Origin: Mucilaginibacter gossypii
Lineage (GTDB): Bacteria; Bacteroidota; Bacteroidia; Sphingobacteriales; Sphingobacteriaceae
DNA length: 64,000 bases
Reading direction: 5' to 3'
Assembly (NCBI RefSeq): GCF_900100945.1
Contig: NZ_FNCG01000003.1
Coordinates: forward strand, 496,001 to 560,000
The notes beneath the pieces are model-generated. The model was not told the origin of the DNA. It did not search any database and was given only the letters and a program-made list of their open reading frames with translations. A program made the position numbers and the translations under genes. Of the stretch, positions 22,150 through 32,266 are shown one piece after another (the first letter of the stretch is position 1; each line of letters begins with the position of its first letter).

Positions 22150-24777
22150 ATGAGTACTATGAATTTTAACAACTTTACCATAAAAGCTCAGGAAGCCGTA
22201 CAAAAGGCATCTGAAATTGCTGTTGGTAACCAACAGCAAGCAATCGAGACCGCGCATCTGCTTAAAGGCTTATTGCTGGTTGATGAAAACGTAATTACCT
22301 ACTTACTAAAAAAACTAAATGTTAACCTGAACAGGTTAAATGATACGTTAGATGCGCAAATTGCATCGTTCCCCAAGGTAAGTGGCAGCAACGTATACCT
22401 TTCGTCTGAAGCAAATTCGGCTTTGCAAAAAGCGTCGGGATATTTAAAAGAATTTAAAGACGAATTTGTATCAGTTGAGCATGTGCTGTTAGGCATTTTA
22501 GCCGCCGGTGGTGCGGTAAGTAGCATCCTAAAAGATTCGGGTGTTAATGAAAAAGACCTAAAAAAAGCAATTGTTGAACTCCGCGGCGATAGCAAAGTAA
22601 CTGATCAAAACGCCGAAGCTACCTATAACGCCCTTAACAAGTATGCCCGTAATTTGAACGAATATGCGGGTTCGGGCAAGCTGGATCCGGTTATTGGCCG
22701 CGACGATGAAATTCGCCGGGTTATCCAGATTCTGTCACGCCGTACCAAAAACAACCCGATTTTGGTTGGCGAGCCTGGCGTTGGTAAAACTGCCATTGCC
22801 GAAGGAATCGCTTTCAGGATCATCAAAGGTGATGTACCTGAGAGCCTTAAAACCAAAGTGGTATACTCGTTGGATATGGGCGCACTCATTGCGGGCGCCA
22901 AATATAAGGGAGAGTTTGAAGAACGGTTGAAAGCTGTTGTAAAAGAGGTTACCCAAAGCGATGGAGAGATCATCCTTTTTATAGATGAGATCCATACGCT
23001 TGTAGGTGCAGGCGGGGGAGAAGGCGCTATGGATGCGGCCAATATCCTGAAACCGGCCCTGGCCCGTGGCGAGCTTCGTTCGATTGGTGCTACTACCCTT
23101 AATGAATATCAGAAGTATCTTGAAAAAGATAAAGCTTTGGAACGCCGTTTCCAGAAAGTGATGGTTGAAGAACCTGATGCTGCTGATGCTATATCTATTT
23201 TACGTGGACTGAAAGAACGTTATGAAACCCACCACAAAGTGAGGATCAAAGACGAAGCGATCATCGCCTCTGTCGAAATGTCACAACGCTATATTTCCGA
23301 CAGGTTTTTACCGGATAAAGCTATCGACCTGATGGACGAGGCAGCATCAAAACTTCGCCTGGAAATGGATTCGGTACCGGAAGTGGTTGACGAACTGGAA
23401 CGCCGCATCATGCAGCTTGAAATTGAGCGTGAAGCTATCAAACGAGAAAAGGACGACCGTAAGGTTGCCGAACTAAGTGAAGAAATAGCCAACCTGTCGC
23501 AACAACGCGATTCATTACGTGCCAAATGGAAAGGTGAAAAAGATCTTGTTGATGGCATTAACACTAAGGTTGAGCTGATAGAAAATTACAAGCTCGAAGC
23601 CGAACAGGCCGAACGTGCGGGCGATTACGGTAAGGTAGCCGAATTACGCTACGGTACTATAGTTGAAGCCCAGGCCGAAGTTGAAAAGCTGAAAGCTGCC
23701 CTGCTTGAAAATCAAAGCGACAGCCGTATGCTTAAAGAAGAGGTTACCGCCGATGATATTGCCGGTGTAGTAAGCCGCTGGACAGGAATCCCGGTAAGCA
23801 AGATGATTCAGAGCGAGCGCGAGAAATTGCTCAACCTTGAAGATGAATTGCACAAACGTGTGGCAGGACAAGAAGAAGCTATTGAAGCAATAAGTGACGC
23901 CATCCGCCGCAGCCGCGCAGGTTTGCAGGATAAACGCAGGCCAATAGGTTCGTTCATATTTTTAGGTACAACCGGTGTAGGTAAAACCGAGCTGGCTAAG
24001 GCCCTGGCCGAATACCTGTTTAATGACGAAGGCGCGCTTGTGAGGATAGATATGAGTGAATACCAGGAACGCCATGCTGTTTCAAGGCTGATAGGAGCGC
24101 CTCCGGGCTATGTTGGGTATGATGAAGGCGGGCAGTTAACCGAGGCCGTTCGTCGCAAGCCTTACAGCGTGGTACTGTTGGATGAAATTGAAAAAGCCCA
24201 TCCTGATGTATTTAACATCTTGTTGCAGGTACTGGATGATGGCCGTTTAACAGATAATAAAGGCCGTGTGGTGAATTTTAAGAATACCATCATCATCATG
24301 ACCTCCAACATCGGTTCCAACATCATCCAGGAAAACTTCCAAAACCTGGAAGATGAAAACCGCGATGAACTGATAGCAAAAACCAAGAATGAGCTGTTCA
24401 ATTTGTTAAGGGCAACTATCCGTCCGGAGTTTTTGAACAGGATAGATGAGATTATTATGTTTACTCCACTTAACCGTGATGAGATCCATGATATTGTTAA
24501 GCTACAGTTTAAACAGGTACAGCAAACGCTTGCCGAAATGGGTGTAACTATCGAAGCATCCGATGAAGCCTTAGATTGGTTGGCCCAGTTAGGTTATGAT
24601 CCTCAATTTGGTGCACGTCCGTTAAAACGCGTTATCCAGAAAAAGATCCTGAACGAGTTGAGTAAACAGATCCTGGCGGGTACAGTTGATAAAGACAGCG
24701 TTATTAAAATAGATATGTTTGATAACCAGTTCGTGTTCCTGAACTCGGCTAAAGAAGCTACGGAACCAGCTAAATAA
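22150..24777 (+). CDS. clpB: ATP-dependent disaggregase ClpB
   Basis: This 875-residue Hsp100 has the N-domain ([12 protein letters not shown]), AAA1 Walker [11 protein letters not shown] with [11 protein letters not shown], a long coiled-coil middle domain (about 410-530), AAA2 [14 protein letters not shown] with [20 protein letters not shown], and a C-terminal small domain ([10 protein letters not shown]). It resolubilises aggregates with DnaK. The middle domain and absence of an IGF/L loop separate it from ClpA/C. Start may equally be the Met three codons later (MNFNNFT), which begins the conserved part. Confidence 0.97.
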   Translation: MSTMNFNNFTIKAQEAVQKASEIAVGNQQQAIETAHLLKGLLLVDENVITYLLKKLNVNLNRLNDTLDAQIASFPKVSGSNVYLSSEANSALQKASGYLKEFKDEFVSVEHVLLGILAAGGAVSSILKDSGVNEKDLKKAIVELRGDSKVTDQNAEATYNALNKYARNLNEYAGSGKLDPVIGRDDEIRRVIQILSRRTKNNPILVGEPGVGKTAIAEGIAFRIIKGDVPESLKTKVVYSLDMGALIAGAKYKGEFEERLKAVVKEVTQSDGEIILFIDEIHTLVGAGGGEGAMDAANILKPALARGELRSIGATTLNEYQKYLEKDKALERRFQKVMVEEPDAADAISILRGLKERYETHHKVRIKDEAIIASVEMSQRYISDRFLPDKAIDLMDEAASKLRLEMDSVPEVVDELERRIMQLEIEREAIKREKDDRKVAELSEEIANLSQQRDSLRAKWKGEKDLVDGINTKVELIENYKLEAEQAERAGDYGKVAELRYGTIVEAQAEVEKLKAALLENQSDSRMLKEEVTADDIAGVVSRWTGIPVSKMIQSEREKLLNLEDELHKRVAGQEEAIEAISDAIRRSRAGLQDKRRPIGSFIFLGTTGVGKTELAKALAEYLFNDEGALVRIDMSEYQERHAVSRLIGAPPGYVGYDEGGQLTEAVRRKPYSVVLLDEIEKAHPDVFNILLQVLDDGRLTDNKGRVVNFKNTIIIMTSNIGSNIIQENFQNLEDENRDELIAKTKNELFNLLRATIRPEFLNRIDEIIMFTPLNRDEIHDIVKLQFKQVQQTLAEMGVTIEASDEALDWLAQLGYDPQFGARPLKRVIQKKILNELSKQILAGTVDKDSVIKIDMFDNQFVFLNSAKEATEPAK

Positions 24778-24800
24778 GCTGTAGAAAAATAATTAAATGT

Positions 24801-24833
24801 AAAAAGGCTTCCCAATTTGAGAAGCCTTTTTTT
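24801..24833. terminator. Bidirectional terminator between clpB and hom
   Basis: AAAAAGGCTTC and GAAGCCTTTTTTT form an 11-bp stem with a 9-base loop and T-runs on both strands, between convergent genes. Confidence 0.9.
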
Positions 24834-24852
24834 ATTAACAACCGAGAATCTA

Positions 24853-26088
24853 TTAAAAAACTTCAGCTGTTTGTTTAGTTACCGATGCTAAGCTGACCCC
24901 CGTAAGCTGATCGGCAAAGGCTACGAAAGCCTTACTCTCAAATATACGATGTTGATTAGCGATCAGATTTTGCAAATTGATTTTTCCTATCACAAATTTA
25001 TAACTACCTGAATAGTAGCGCTCATTGATGTGCTCAAAATTCAGCGCTTCAACCAGTTCCTCGTCATCATAACGCAGGTAAATGGTTAATTCAATGTTAT
25101 TGGTAAAATTAAGGTCTGTTTTTTCTTTAGCTTTTTTGTATTCATACTGGTAGTTATAGCGCAACGCGGCAATATCCGACAGTACAGCCGAACCGGTAGG
25201 GTGACCGCCCGCGCCTTTTCCGAAAAAGAATTGCTGATCGGCAAAGGCGGCTTGTACGGTTACGCCGTTATATTCATACTCAACGTTGTATAAAAACTCT
25301 TTGTCGTTTACAAACTTAGGTAATACAAACAGGGCAACGTTGCGGTCGTCAAGTTCTTTGGCTACCGGCACCAGTTTAATTTTGAGGTTCTTTTCGCGGG
25401 CATATTGCAAATCGGCAGCTGCAAGGTTCTGAATACCCAGGTTAAATACCTCATCGGGCTGTACAACTACACCATAAGCATGCGCTGCGGCAATAACCAG
25501 CTTGTATTTGGCGTCAAAACCACCAACATCACTGGTTGGGTCGGTTTCGGCAAAACCCAGGTCCTGGGCTTGTTTCAATGCGCTATCATAATCGAGCCCT
25601 TCAATAAAGCCTTTTGAAAGGATATAGTTTGATGAACCATTGAAAATACCGCTGATGGAATGCAGTAGTTCATTATCATAATACTCTTCCAAATTGCGGA
25701 TAATAGGGATACTACCGCAAACAGCGCCTTCATATAATAATGATGTGCCGTATTGATGCTGGATTTCGATTAGTTCGTCCAGATGCAGGGCGATCATTTT
25801 TTTACTGGCAGATACTACGTTTTTTCCAGATTTTAAAGCCCTTGAAACAATTTCAAAAGCAGCTTCGGTATCATTGATCAGTTCAACAATGGTATTGATC
25901 TCCGGGTTATTAAGCAGTTCTTCTTTGTCGGTAGTAAATAAATGTGCCGGTAAAGAACGTTTTTTATTAGGGTCTTTAATAGCAAATTTTACTATCTCGA
26001 TATTTAAATGCTTTGTTTTGATGATATCATATAACCCCTGGCCAACAACTCCAAATCCGAAGAGGCCGATATTTAACTTTTTACTCAT
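24853..26088 (-). CDS. hom: Homoserine dehydrogenase
   Basis: The 411 residues begin LNIGLFGFGVVGQGLYDII (GxGxxG). They contain VVSASKKMIALH, the catalytic-region YEGAVCGSIPIIRNL with GIFNGSSNYIL, AETDPTSDVGGFDAKYK (the DVxGxDxxxK motif) and FFGKGAGGHPTGSAV. It reduces aspartate semialdehyde to homoserine. No fused aspartokinase is present; the C-terminal part beyond about 330 may be a short regulatory domain. Its ATG overlaps the metX stop codon by one base (TAATG), so the two are translationally coupled. Confidence 0.96.
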   Translation of the reverse strand: MSKKLNIGLFGFGVVGQGLYDIIKTKHLNIEIVKFAIKDPNKKRSLPAHLFTTDKEELLNNPEINTIVELINDTEAAFEIVSRALKSGKNVVSASKKMIALHLDELIEIQHQYGTSLLYEGAVCGSIPIIRNLEEYYDNELLHSISGIFNGSSNYILSKGFIEGLDYDSALKQAQDLGFAETDPTSDVGGFDAKYKLVIAAAHAYGVVVQPDEVFNLGIQNLAAADLQYAREKNLKIKLVPVAKELDDRNVALFVLPKFVNDKEFLYNVEYEYNGVTVQAAFADQQFFFGKGAGGHPTGSAVLSDIAALRYNYQYEYKKAKEKTDLNFTNNIELTIYLRYDDEELVEALNFEHINERYYSGSYKFVIGKINLQNLIANQHRIFESKAFVAFADQLTGVSLASVTKQTAEVF

Positions 26089-27143
26089 TACGCTGTACGT
26101 TGCAGTTCTATAATTTTTCCTTTCACATCGGTTTTAAAAAATGATGTGAATATTTTTGTTAATGCTTCTGTTTCAATTAAAAACCCATCGTGCCCATAAA
26201 ACGAATCCAGCTCGGAAAAGGCAGCTTTTGGGATATGCCTGAACAGGTATTGCTGTTCTTCAACAGGGAACAAAACATCCGACGAGATGCCAATAACTAA
26301 TGTTTTTGCCTTGATGAGACTTAACGCTTTATCTACACCGTGACGGCCCCGGCCCACATTGTGTGAGTCCATCACTTTGGTCAGGTACCAATAACTATAG
26401 GCGTTAAAGCGGTTCACCAGCTTTTGCCCCTGGTAATTTTGGTACGATGAAGAACGGAAATTGTCCTGCACATCGTCGGCTTCTTCCTGTTGGGTAATGC
26501 CGTAAGTTTTATAAGTACGATAACTTAAAAGCGCGATACTGCGCGCAGCTTTTAAGCCTTTCTGACCGCCTTCGGGCGTATTGCTGTAAAAGGTGCGGTC
26601 GGTTGTGATAGCTAAACGCTGCGACTCGTTAAAGGCGATGCCCCATGGCGAGTGCTTGGCGTTGGTAGCTATCAGGATCAGATTTTTGATCCGCTCTGGC
26701 TCAATAATAGCCCATTCCATAGCCTGTTGGCCACCTAACGAACCTCCAATTAATACACTGATATTATTGATGTTTAAATGCTGGGCAAGCAACTGGTGCG
26801 CTTTAACCATATCCCTTGTAGTAAACTGGGGATATGAAAGATAATATGGCTGGCCGGTAACCGGGTTAATGCTCAACGGACTTGTAGTGCCGTAAGGAGA
26901 ACCCAAAATATTGGCGCAAACTATAAAATGCTCTTCCGGGTTAAAAAAATAACCCTCGCCAATAAGCCCTTTCCACCAGTCAAATACATCGCTGTTGGCA
27001 GTAAGCGCATGGCAAACCCAAACAACATTATTTTTCTCCTTATTTAACCGGCCATAAGTGTGAAAACCTATTTCTAAACCTTCAATTGTACGGCCCGATT
27101 CAAATTCAAAAGTATTAGTGTATTTAAATATCTCTGCGTTCAT
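26088..27143 (-). CDS. metX: Homoserine O-acetyltransferase
   Basis: The 351 residues show the alpha/beta-hydrolase acetyltransferase pattern: VVWVCHALTANSDV, WWKGLIGEGYFF, the nucleophile elbow LIGGSLGGQQAMEW (Ser), Asp in ISSDVLFP and His in YGHDGFLIE. It acetylates homoserine with acetyl-CoA, supplying O-acetylhomoserine to MetY. It lies 90 bases after metY, with a long stem-loop in the gap. Confidence 0.96.
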   Translation of the reverse strand: MNAEIFKYTNTFEFESGRTIEGLEIGFHTYGRLNKEKNNVVWVCHALTANSDVFDWWKGLIGEGYFFNPEEHFIVCANILGSPYGTTSPLSINPVTGQPYYLSYPQFTTRDMVKAHQLLAQHLNINNISVLIGGSLGGQQAMEWAIIEPERIKNLILIATNAKHSPWGIAFNESQRLAITTDRTFYSNTPEGGQKGLKAARSIALLSYRTYKTYGITQQEEADDVQDNFRSSSYQNYQGQKLVNRFNAYSYWYLTKVMDSHNVGRGRHGVDKALSLIKAKTLVIGISSDVLFPVEEQQYLFRHIPKAAFSELDSFYGHDGFLIETEALTKIFTSFFKTDVKGKIIELQRTA

Positions 27144-27155
27144 TCTGTTGTTTTG

Positions 27156-27199
27156 TTATTTCAGGTGCAACCGGTATTTCCGGCTGCAACCTGCAATAA
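27156..27199 (-). promoter_or_regulatory. Intercistronic stem-loop between metY and metX
   Basis: The gap contains an imperfect stem of about 18 bp: outer TTATT/AATAA and an inner CAGGT...CCGG helix with one bulge, and a 5-base loop. There is no U-run after it, so it is unlikely to be a simple terminator. It may protect or uncouple metY mRNA from the metX-hom part. Confidence 0.5.
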
Positions 27200-27233
27200 C
27201 GTTTACTATATCACTTAAAAAAACTATACATTA

Positions 27234-28565
<1,332 letters not shown>

Positions 28566-28612
28566 TTAATGTGTTTAATTTAGATTTTGAATGTTTAGAT
28601 GAATTTGGAAAG

Positions 28613-28639
28613 CCGGTTTAAAAACAACCGGTTTAAAAA
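28613..28639. repeat. Two direct copies of CCGGTTTAAAAA in the metY leader
   Basis: Copies at 28613-28624 and 28628-28639, separated by three bases, allow alternative CCGGTT/AACCGG hairpins between the leader ORF and metY. They could be part of an attenuator. Confidence 0.5.
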
Positions 28640-28681
28640 CACGCTTTTTTCAGAGAATGAAAAACAGGAGCTTGCTAAGCA

Positions 28682-28792
28682 TCAACAGCAGCAACACATA
28701 CAAATACAGCCAATAGGGGAGCTAATACGTTGTATGTTACCGTTTGCGGTGTAAAAAGTGTTGCGTTGCGTAAATTTAATTAAACTTTTCAT
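28682..28792 (-). CDS. Cysteine-codon-rich leader peptide upstream of metY (36 aa)
   Basis: Read by hand on the minus strand: ATG at 28792, stop TGA at 28684-28682. The peptide starts MKSLIKFTQRNTFYTANG and ends GCICMCCCC, so six of its last eight codons are Cys (TGT/TGC) and one is Met. It sits between the SAM riboswitch (P1 ends 7 bases before the ATG) and metY (128 bases after the stop), the classic place for an attenuator leader peptide. Codon runs for the end product of a pathway are the hallmark of ribosome-stalling leaders; here sulfur-amino-acid supply would be sensed. The chance of such a Cys run in an AT-rich frame is low. The function is inferred. Confidence 0.6.
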   Translation of the reverse strand: MKSLIKFTQRNTFYTANGNIQRISSPIGCICMCCCC

Positions 28793-28799
28793 GGTTATA

Positions 28800-28910
28800 A
28801 ATTTATATTCCCCGGTGTTATTTGCCGGGACAGGAATTGGCACCTTCTTCAACATTGAAGGGTTGCCAGCGGGTCATTGAGCCTGATCTCTCGCCGCTTC
28901 TTTATAAATC
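28800..28910 (-). promoter_or_regulatory. SAM-I (S-box) riboswitch of the metY-metX-hom operon
   Basis: The S-box pattern is readable on the minus strand. P1 is GATTTATA with TATAAATT. Then follow AAGA, P2 AGCGG/CCGCT enclosing a kink-turn (GAGAGATCAGGCTC, ATGA), GGCAACC, P3 CTTCAA/TTGAAG, GGTGCCAATTCC and P4 (CCCGG/CCGGG). All core elements (AATGA, GGCAACC, AGGTGCcAAtTCC) are present. SAM binding would stabilise P1, whose 3' strand lies seven bases before the leader ORF's ATG. No classical U-run terminator follows P1 directly, so control may act on translation of that ORF. Confidence 0.92.
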
Positions 28911-28969
28911 AACACCCGAACTATGTGCGGAGGATTGATCGACGTTGGTATCACTACCAAATAATGTTG

Positions 28970-29002
28970 CGAATATAAGGGATTGTGAGGTAATATACCA
29001 AA
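28970..29002 (-). promoter_or_regulatory. Promoter of the met leader
   Basis: TTTG (29002-28999) and TATATTCG (28977-28970; one mismatch to TAnnTTTG) are 21 bases apart on the minus strand. The inferred start lies about 50 bases upstream of the riboswitch. Confidence 0.55.
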
Positions 29003-29016
29003 TTTTATTTCTTTTT

Positions 29017-29120
29017 AAGGTTAAACGTAAAAGGCCAAAGGCAAAAGGTTCATTCGAGAACAATTTTAAGCTTAGACAAATGCAGCTACCTTTCGCCTTT
29101 AACCTTTATCCTTTTACCTT
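29017..29120. repeat. Long purine-rich inverted repeat (AAAGGY)n after metB
   Basis: Imperfect arms 29017-29049 and 29088-29120 are built from AAAGG-like units and their complement, giving a 33-bp mismatched stem just downstream of the metB stop. It probably serves as a terminator or mRNA end for metB. The ORF spanning it looks spurious. Confidence 0.6.
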
Positions 29121-29136
29121 ATTTACCTTAAAAGGC

Positions 29137-30252
29137 CTAAGCAAGGGCCTGCTCCATATCAGCTATTAAATCATCGATATGCTCCAATCCAACGGAAACC
29201 CTTAGCAGGTTTCGTGGTGTTTTGGTATCCGGCCCTTCAACAGTAGCGCGGTGTTCTATTAGGCTTTCAACACCACCAAGGCTGGTAGCTTTGATGAACA
29301 ATTTAAGCTTATTAATAATGTTATGCGTGTCATTCTCATCGCCTTTAATAGTAAAGGATAACATACCGCCAAAAGCCAGCATCTGATCTTTAGCTATATC
29401 ATGCTGTGGATGCGATGGTAAACCGGGATACATTACCTGTTCAACATGAGGGTGCTGTTCAAGATATTCGGCAAGTAATTGAGCGTTTTGTACATGGCCC
29501 TTTACGCGATATGGCAGGGTTTTGATGCTGCGTACCAGGTAATAACAATCCATAGGCGAGGGGATAGCGCCGCCCATTTCCTGCACCTGGCGAATTTTTA
29601 TCCACCAATCGTTGTTCTCTGCAGTAATCAAAACGCCGCCCATCAGGTCGCTGTGTCCGCCAAAATATTTAGTGGCTGAGTGCATAACCATATCCGCGCC
29701 CAGCTCAATTGGTCGCTGGCACATAGGGGTGGCAAATGTATTATCGCACAAAACTTTAATGCCTTTTGCTTTGGCAATAGCAACCACCCTTTTAATATCG
29801 GTTATTTTAAGCAGGGGGTTCGATGGTGTTTCTATCCAGATCAAACCTGTTTCGGGCTTGATGTGCTGTTGTAAAACCCCGGTATCGTTTACATCAATAA
29901 AATCGAAGGTAAGGATGCCGGCAAAAAGGGTTTTAAGCTGATTACGTAAGCCATGATACATATCATCAGGAGCGATAATGTGCGTGCCAGGCTCCAATGA
30001 TTGAAATACCGACATCCCGGCCGCATTACCTGATGAAAAGGAAGCTGCTTCAACACCTCCCTCTAACTTGGCCAGCACATGCTCCAATGCGTGACGATTG
30101 GGGTTCGATGAGCGACTGTAAATATAACCTGCCGGAAAACCGCCATCCTCACCGCGCTCAAACGTGGTTGACATAATAATGGGTTGTATAACGGCCCTTG
30201 TTGCTTCATCAACATGGTTACCGGCGTGTATGGCTATAGTTTCAATTTTCAT
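29137..30252 (-). CDS. metB: Cystathionine gamma-synthase/lyase-type PLP enzyme
   Basis: The 371-residue member of the Cys/Met metabolism PLP family has KIETIAIHAGNHVDEATRAV, YIYSRSSNPNRHALE, the PLP lysine in VMHSATKYFGGHSDLMGGV and a compact length typical of MetB/MetC/CGL rather than MetY. It would join O-acylhomoserine and Cys or cleave cystathionine. It has its own 5' end (divergent from the lipoprotein) and is not obviously under the SAM riboswitch. Synthase versus lyase cannot be settled by eye. Confidence 0.88.
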   Translation of the reverse strand: MKIETIAIHAGNHVDEATRAVIQPIIMSTTFERGEDGGFPAGYIYSRSSNPNRHALEHVLAKLEGGVEAASFSSGNAAGMSVFQSLEPGTHIIAPDDMYHGLRNQLKTLFAGILTFDFIDVNDTGVLQQHIKPETGLIWIETPSNPLLKITDIKRVVAIAKAKGIKVLCDNTFATPMCQRPIELGADMVMHSATKYFGGHSDLMGGVLITAENNDWWIKIRQVQEMGGAIPSPMDCYYLVRSIKTLPYRVKGHVQNAQLLAEYLEQHPHVEQVMYPGLPSHPQHDIAKDQMLAFGGMLSFTIKGDENDTHNIINKLKLFIKATSLGGVESLIEHRATVEGPDTKTPRNLLRVSVGLEHIDDLIADMEQALA

Positions 30253-30348
30253 GGCATAATGTGTTATCGCCCAAAATAAACAAGAATATTTGTTATTAGC
30301 TGTAGCGTTTTTATATTTTTTGCCGAATAGGTTTAAAAGCCAAACCGC

Positions 30349-30867
30349 ATGAAAAAGTGCCTTATCTTCCTGTTTGTTATTATTGGGCTATCTGCCTGTA
30401 AAAAAGATGCTAATGATACCGCTTATGACAAAAGCTATAAAGCATGGCAAAACTTTAAGGCCGAAAGCAAAAATTCATACACTTATACTGTTAACGCCGG
30501 TTCAGTTTTCGGTTATGGTTCTGAAACGGAGATTACTGTTCAAAATGGGGTTGTTACAGCGAGGGATTTTTTATCGTATGTTTTGGAATATAAAACTGCA
30601 AATATACCCCCTGTTAAAACTATCAGGGAACAATGGCATGAGGATAAAACTTCGTTAAAACAGCACAGTTCAGGTGCTGCATCAATAACCCTCGACCAAG
30701 TTTACCAGAAAGCAAAGAACGAATGGCTATCTGCAGATAAGAAAAAGAATACCATTTATTTTGAAACCAATAATAATGGCATGATATCAGGAGCCAGTTA
30801 TGTACCTAATGGTTGCCAGGATGATTGCGCGATAGGCATCTCCATAAGCGAGATCAAGGCTCTGTAA
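30349..30867 (+). CDS. Lipoprotein, DUF6174-like
   Basis: The 172 residues have a clear lipoprotein signal (MKKCLIFLFVIIGLSAC, lipobox LSAC). After that come WQNFKAESKNSYTYTV, VQNGVVTARDF, LDQVYQKAKNEW and YVPNGCQDDCAIGISISEI, the layout of DUF6174 proteins (Tyr-rich 'YxYxV' strand and terminal 'xDDxxxxxxI'). Function unknown. Confidence 0.75.
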   Translation: MKKCLIFLFVIIGLSACKKDANDTAYDKSYKAWQNFKAESKNSYTYTVNAGSVFGYGSETEITVQNGVVTARDFLSYVLEYKTANIPPVKTIREQWHEDKTSLKQHSSGAASITLDQVYQKAKNEWLSADKKKNTIYFETNNNGMISGASYVPNGCQDDCAIGISISEIKAL

Positions 30868-30890
30868 CTTTAATGTAATTTACCGTGAAA

Positions 30891-30926
30891 TTTGGCCGAT
30901 ATGTGTCATAACGCATATTACTTTTG
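30891..30926 (+). promoter_or_regulatory. Candidate mqnE promoter
   Basis: TTTG at 30891-30894 and TACTTTTG at 30919-30926 fit the Bacteroidota pattern with a slightly long 24-base spacer. A second TACCTTTG lies at 30937-30944. Confidence 0.4.
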
Positions 30927-30960
30927 TGCTTTTTAGTACCTTTGACCAAATTTTTAATTG

Positions 30961-32154
30961 ATGCATAATTCAGATAATTTACAGTTTTTACTTAACGATC
31001 CGAATTTATCTGCTGATTTAAAGCATATTGCTCAAAAAGTTCTTGACAAACAACGCATCACTTTTGATGAAGGCGTTTTGCTTTATGAGCAGGGCGAACT
31101 TGGCTATCTTGGCACTTTGGCTAATTACATCCGCGAGGAACGCCACGGCGATAAAACTTATTTCAACCGTAATTTTCATATTGAGCCCACCAACCTTTGC
31201 GTTTACGACTGCAAATTTTGTTCATACTCGCGACTGCTGAAACAAAAGGCGGAAGGGTGGGAGTACACCATGGATGAAATGTTCAACATGGTTACCAAAT
31301 ATGATGGCGAACCGGTTACCGAGGTTCACATTGTAGGTGGTGTGCTGCCGCAATATGATGTGCCTTTTTACCAGGAACTTTTCGCCCGCATCCGCGCGCA
31401 TCGCCCGGAATTGCATATTAAGGCATTAACCCCGGTTGAATATCACTACATCTTTAAAAAAGCCAAAATTGATTACGCCACAGGCATGCGCCTGATGCAG
31501 GAAGCAGGCCTGGATTCAATCCCCGGCGGTGGCGCTGAAATTTTTGATCCCGAAATAAGGGACCAGATCTCGAAAGATAAATGTACTGCCGATCAGTGGT
31601 TGGCTATTCATGAAGAATGGCACAAGCTTGGCGGCCGTTCAAACGCTACCATGCTTTACGGGCATATTGAAGCATATAAACACCGTGTCGACCACATGGA
31701 GCGTTTACGCCAGTTGCAGGACAAAACAGGCGGTTTCCAGACATTCATTCCGCTTAAGTTCCGTAATAAGGATAACCAGATGTCGCACGTGCCCGAGGTT
31801 TCAGTGATTGAAGACTTGCGAAACTACGCCGTAGCCCGCATCTACCTGGATAACTTTGATCATATTAAAGCTTACTGGGCTATGATCAGCCGTACTACCG
31901 CGCAACTTTCGCTTAATTTTGGCGTAGATGATATTGATGGAACATTAGATGATACCACCAAAATCTACTCAATGGCCGGCGCCGAAGAGCAGCATCCCGG
32001 CATGAGCACCAAACAAGTAGTAGAATTAATTAAACATGTGGGCCGCCAGCCTATTGAACGTGACACATTATATAACGTAGTAACGGATTATACCAACTTT
32101 GTGTTCGGCGACGAACCGAAACCGCAGTATTACAAATTACCGGTAATTAATTAA
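30961..32154 (+). CDS. mqnE: Aminofutalosine synthase (radical SAM)
   Basis: Start at ATG 30961 (a TTG one codon before is ignored), 397 residues. The radical-SAM cluster motif is CVYDCKFC (CxxxCxxC), with NFHIEPTNLCVYDC before it; VTEVHIVGGVLP, KALTPVEYHYI and SIPGGGAEIFDPEIR follow the MqnE/CofH pattern. It couples 3-[(1-carboxyvinyl)oxy]benzoate and SAM to give aminofutalosine, second step of futalosine-type menaquinone synthesis. mqnA follows two genes on. Confidence 0.94.
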   Translation: MHNSDNLQFLLNDPNLSADLKHIAQKVLDKQRITFDEGVLLYEQGELGYLGTLANYIREERHGDKTYFNRNFHIEPTNLCVYDCKFCSYSRLLKQKAEGWEYTMDEMFNMVTKYDGEPVTEVHIVGGVLPQYDVPFYQELFARIRAHRPELHIKALTPVEYHYIFKKAKIDYATGMRLMQEAGLDSIPGGGAEIFDPEIRDQISKDKCTADQWLAIHEEWHKLGGRSNATMLYGHIEAYKHRVDHMERLRQLQDKTGGFQTFIPLKFRNKDNQMSHVPEVSVIEDLRNYAVARIYLDNFDHIKAYWAMISRTTAQLSLNFGVDDIDGTLDDTTKIYSMAGAEEQHPGMSTKQVVELIKHVGRQPIERDTLYNVVTDYTNFVFGDEPKPQYYKLPVIN

Positions 32155-32161
32155 GCTTTTT

Positions 32162-32260
32162 AAGCTGAAAGCCAAAAGCCGAAAGCTTAAAGCAAAGCAA
32201 TAAATTTAGCATAGATAAAAGCAAAAAAGCTTTAAGCCTTCGGCTTTCAGCTTTGGGCTC
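32162..32260. repeat. Long inverted repeat of AAAGC-type units
   Basis: Arms 32162-32193 and 32229-32260 consist of AAAGC(C/T)-like units and their complement, forming a mismatched stem of about 30 bp between mqnE and the phosphatase gene. Analogous in design, not sequence, to the repeat at 29017. Confidence 0.65.
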
Positions 32261-32266
32261 AAGAAA

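Noticed and set aside
28945..29169. 74-codon plus-strand ORF
   Set aside because: It is made of the AAAGG-type inverted repeat and overlaps the metB end.
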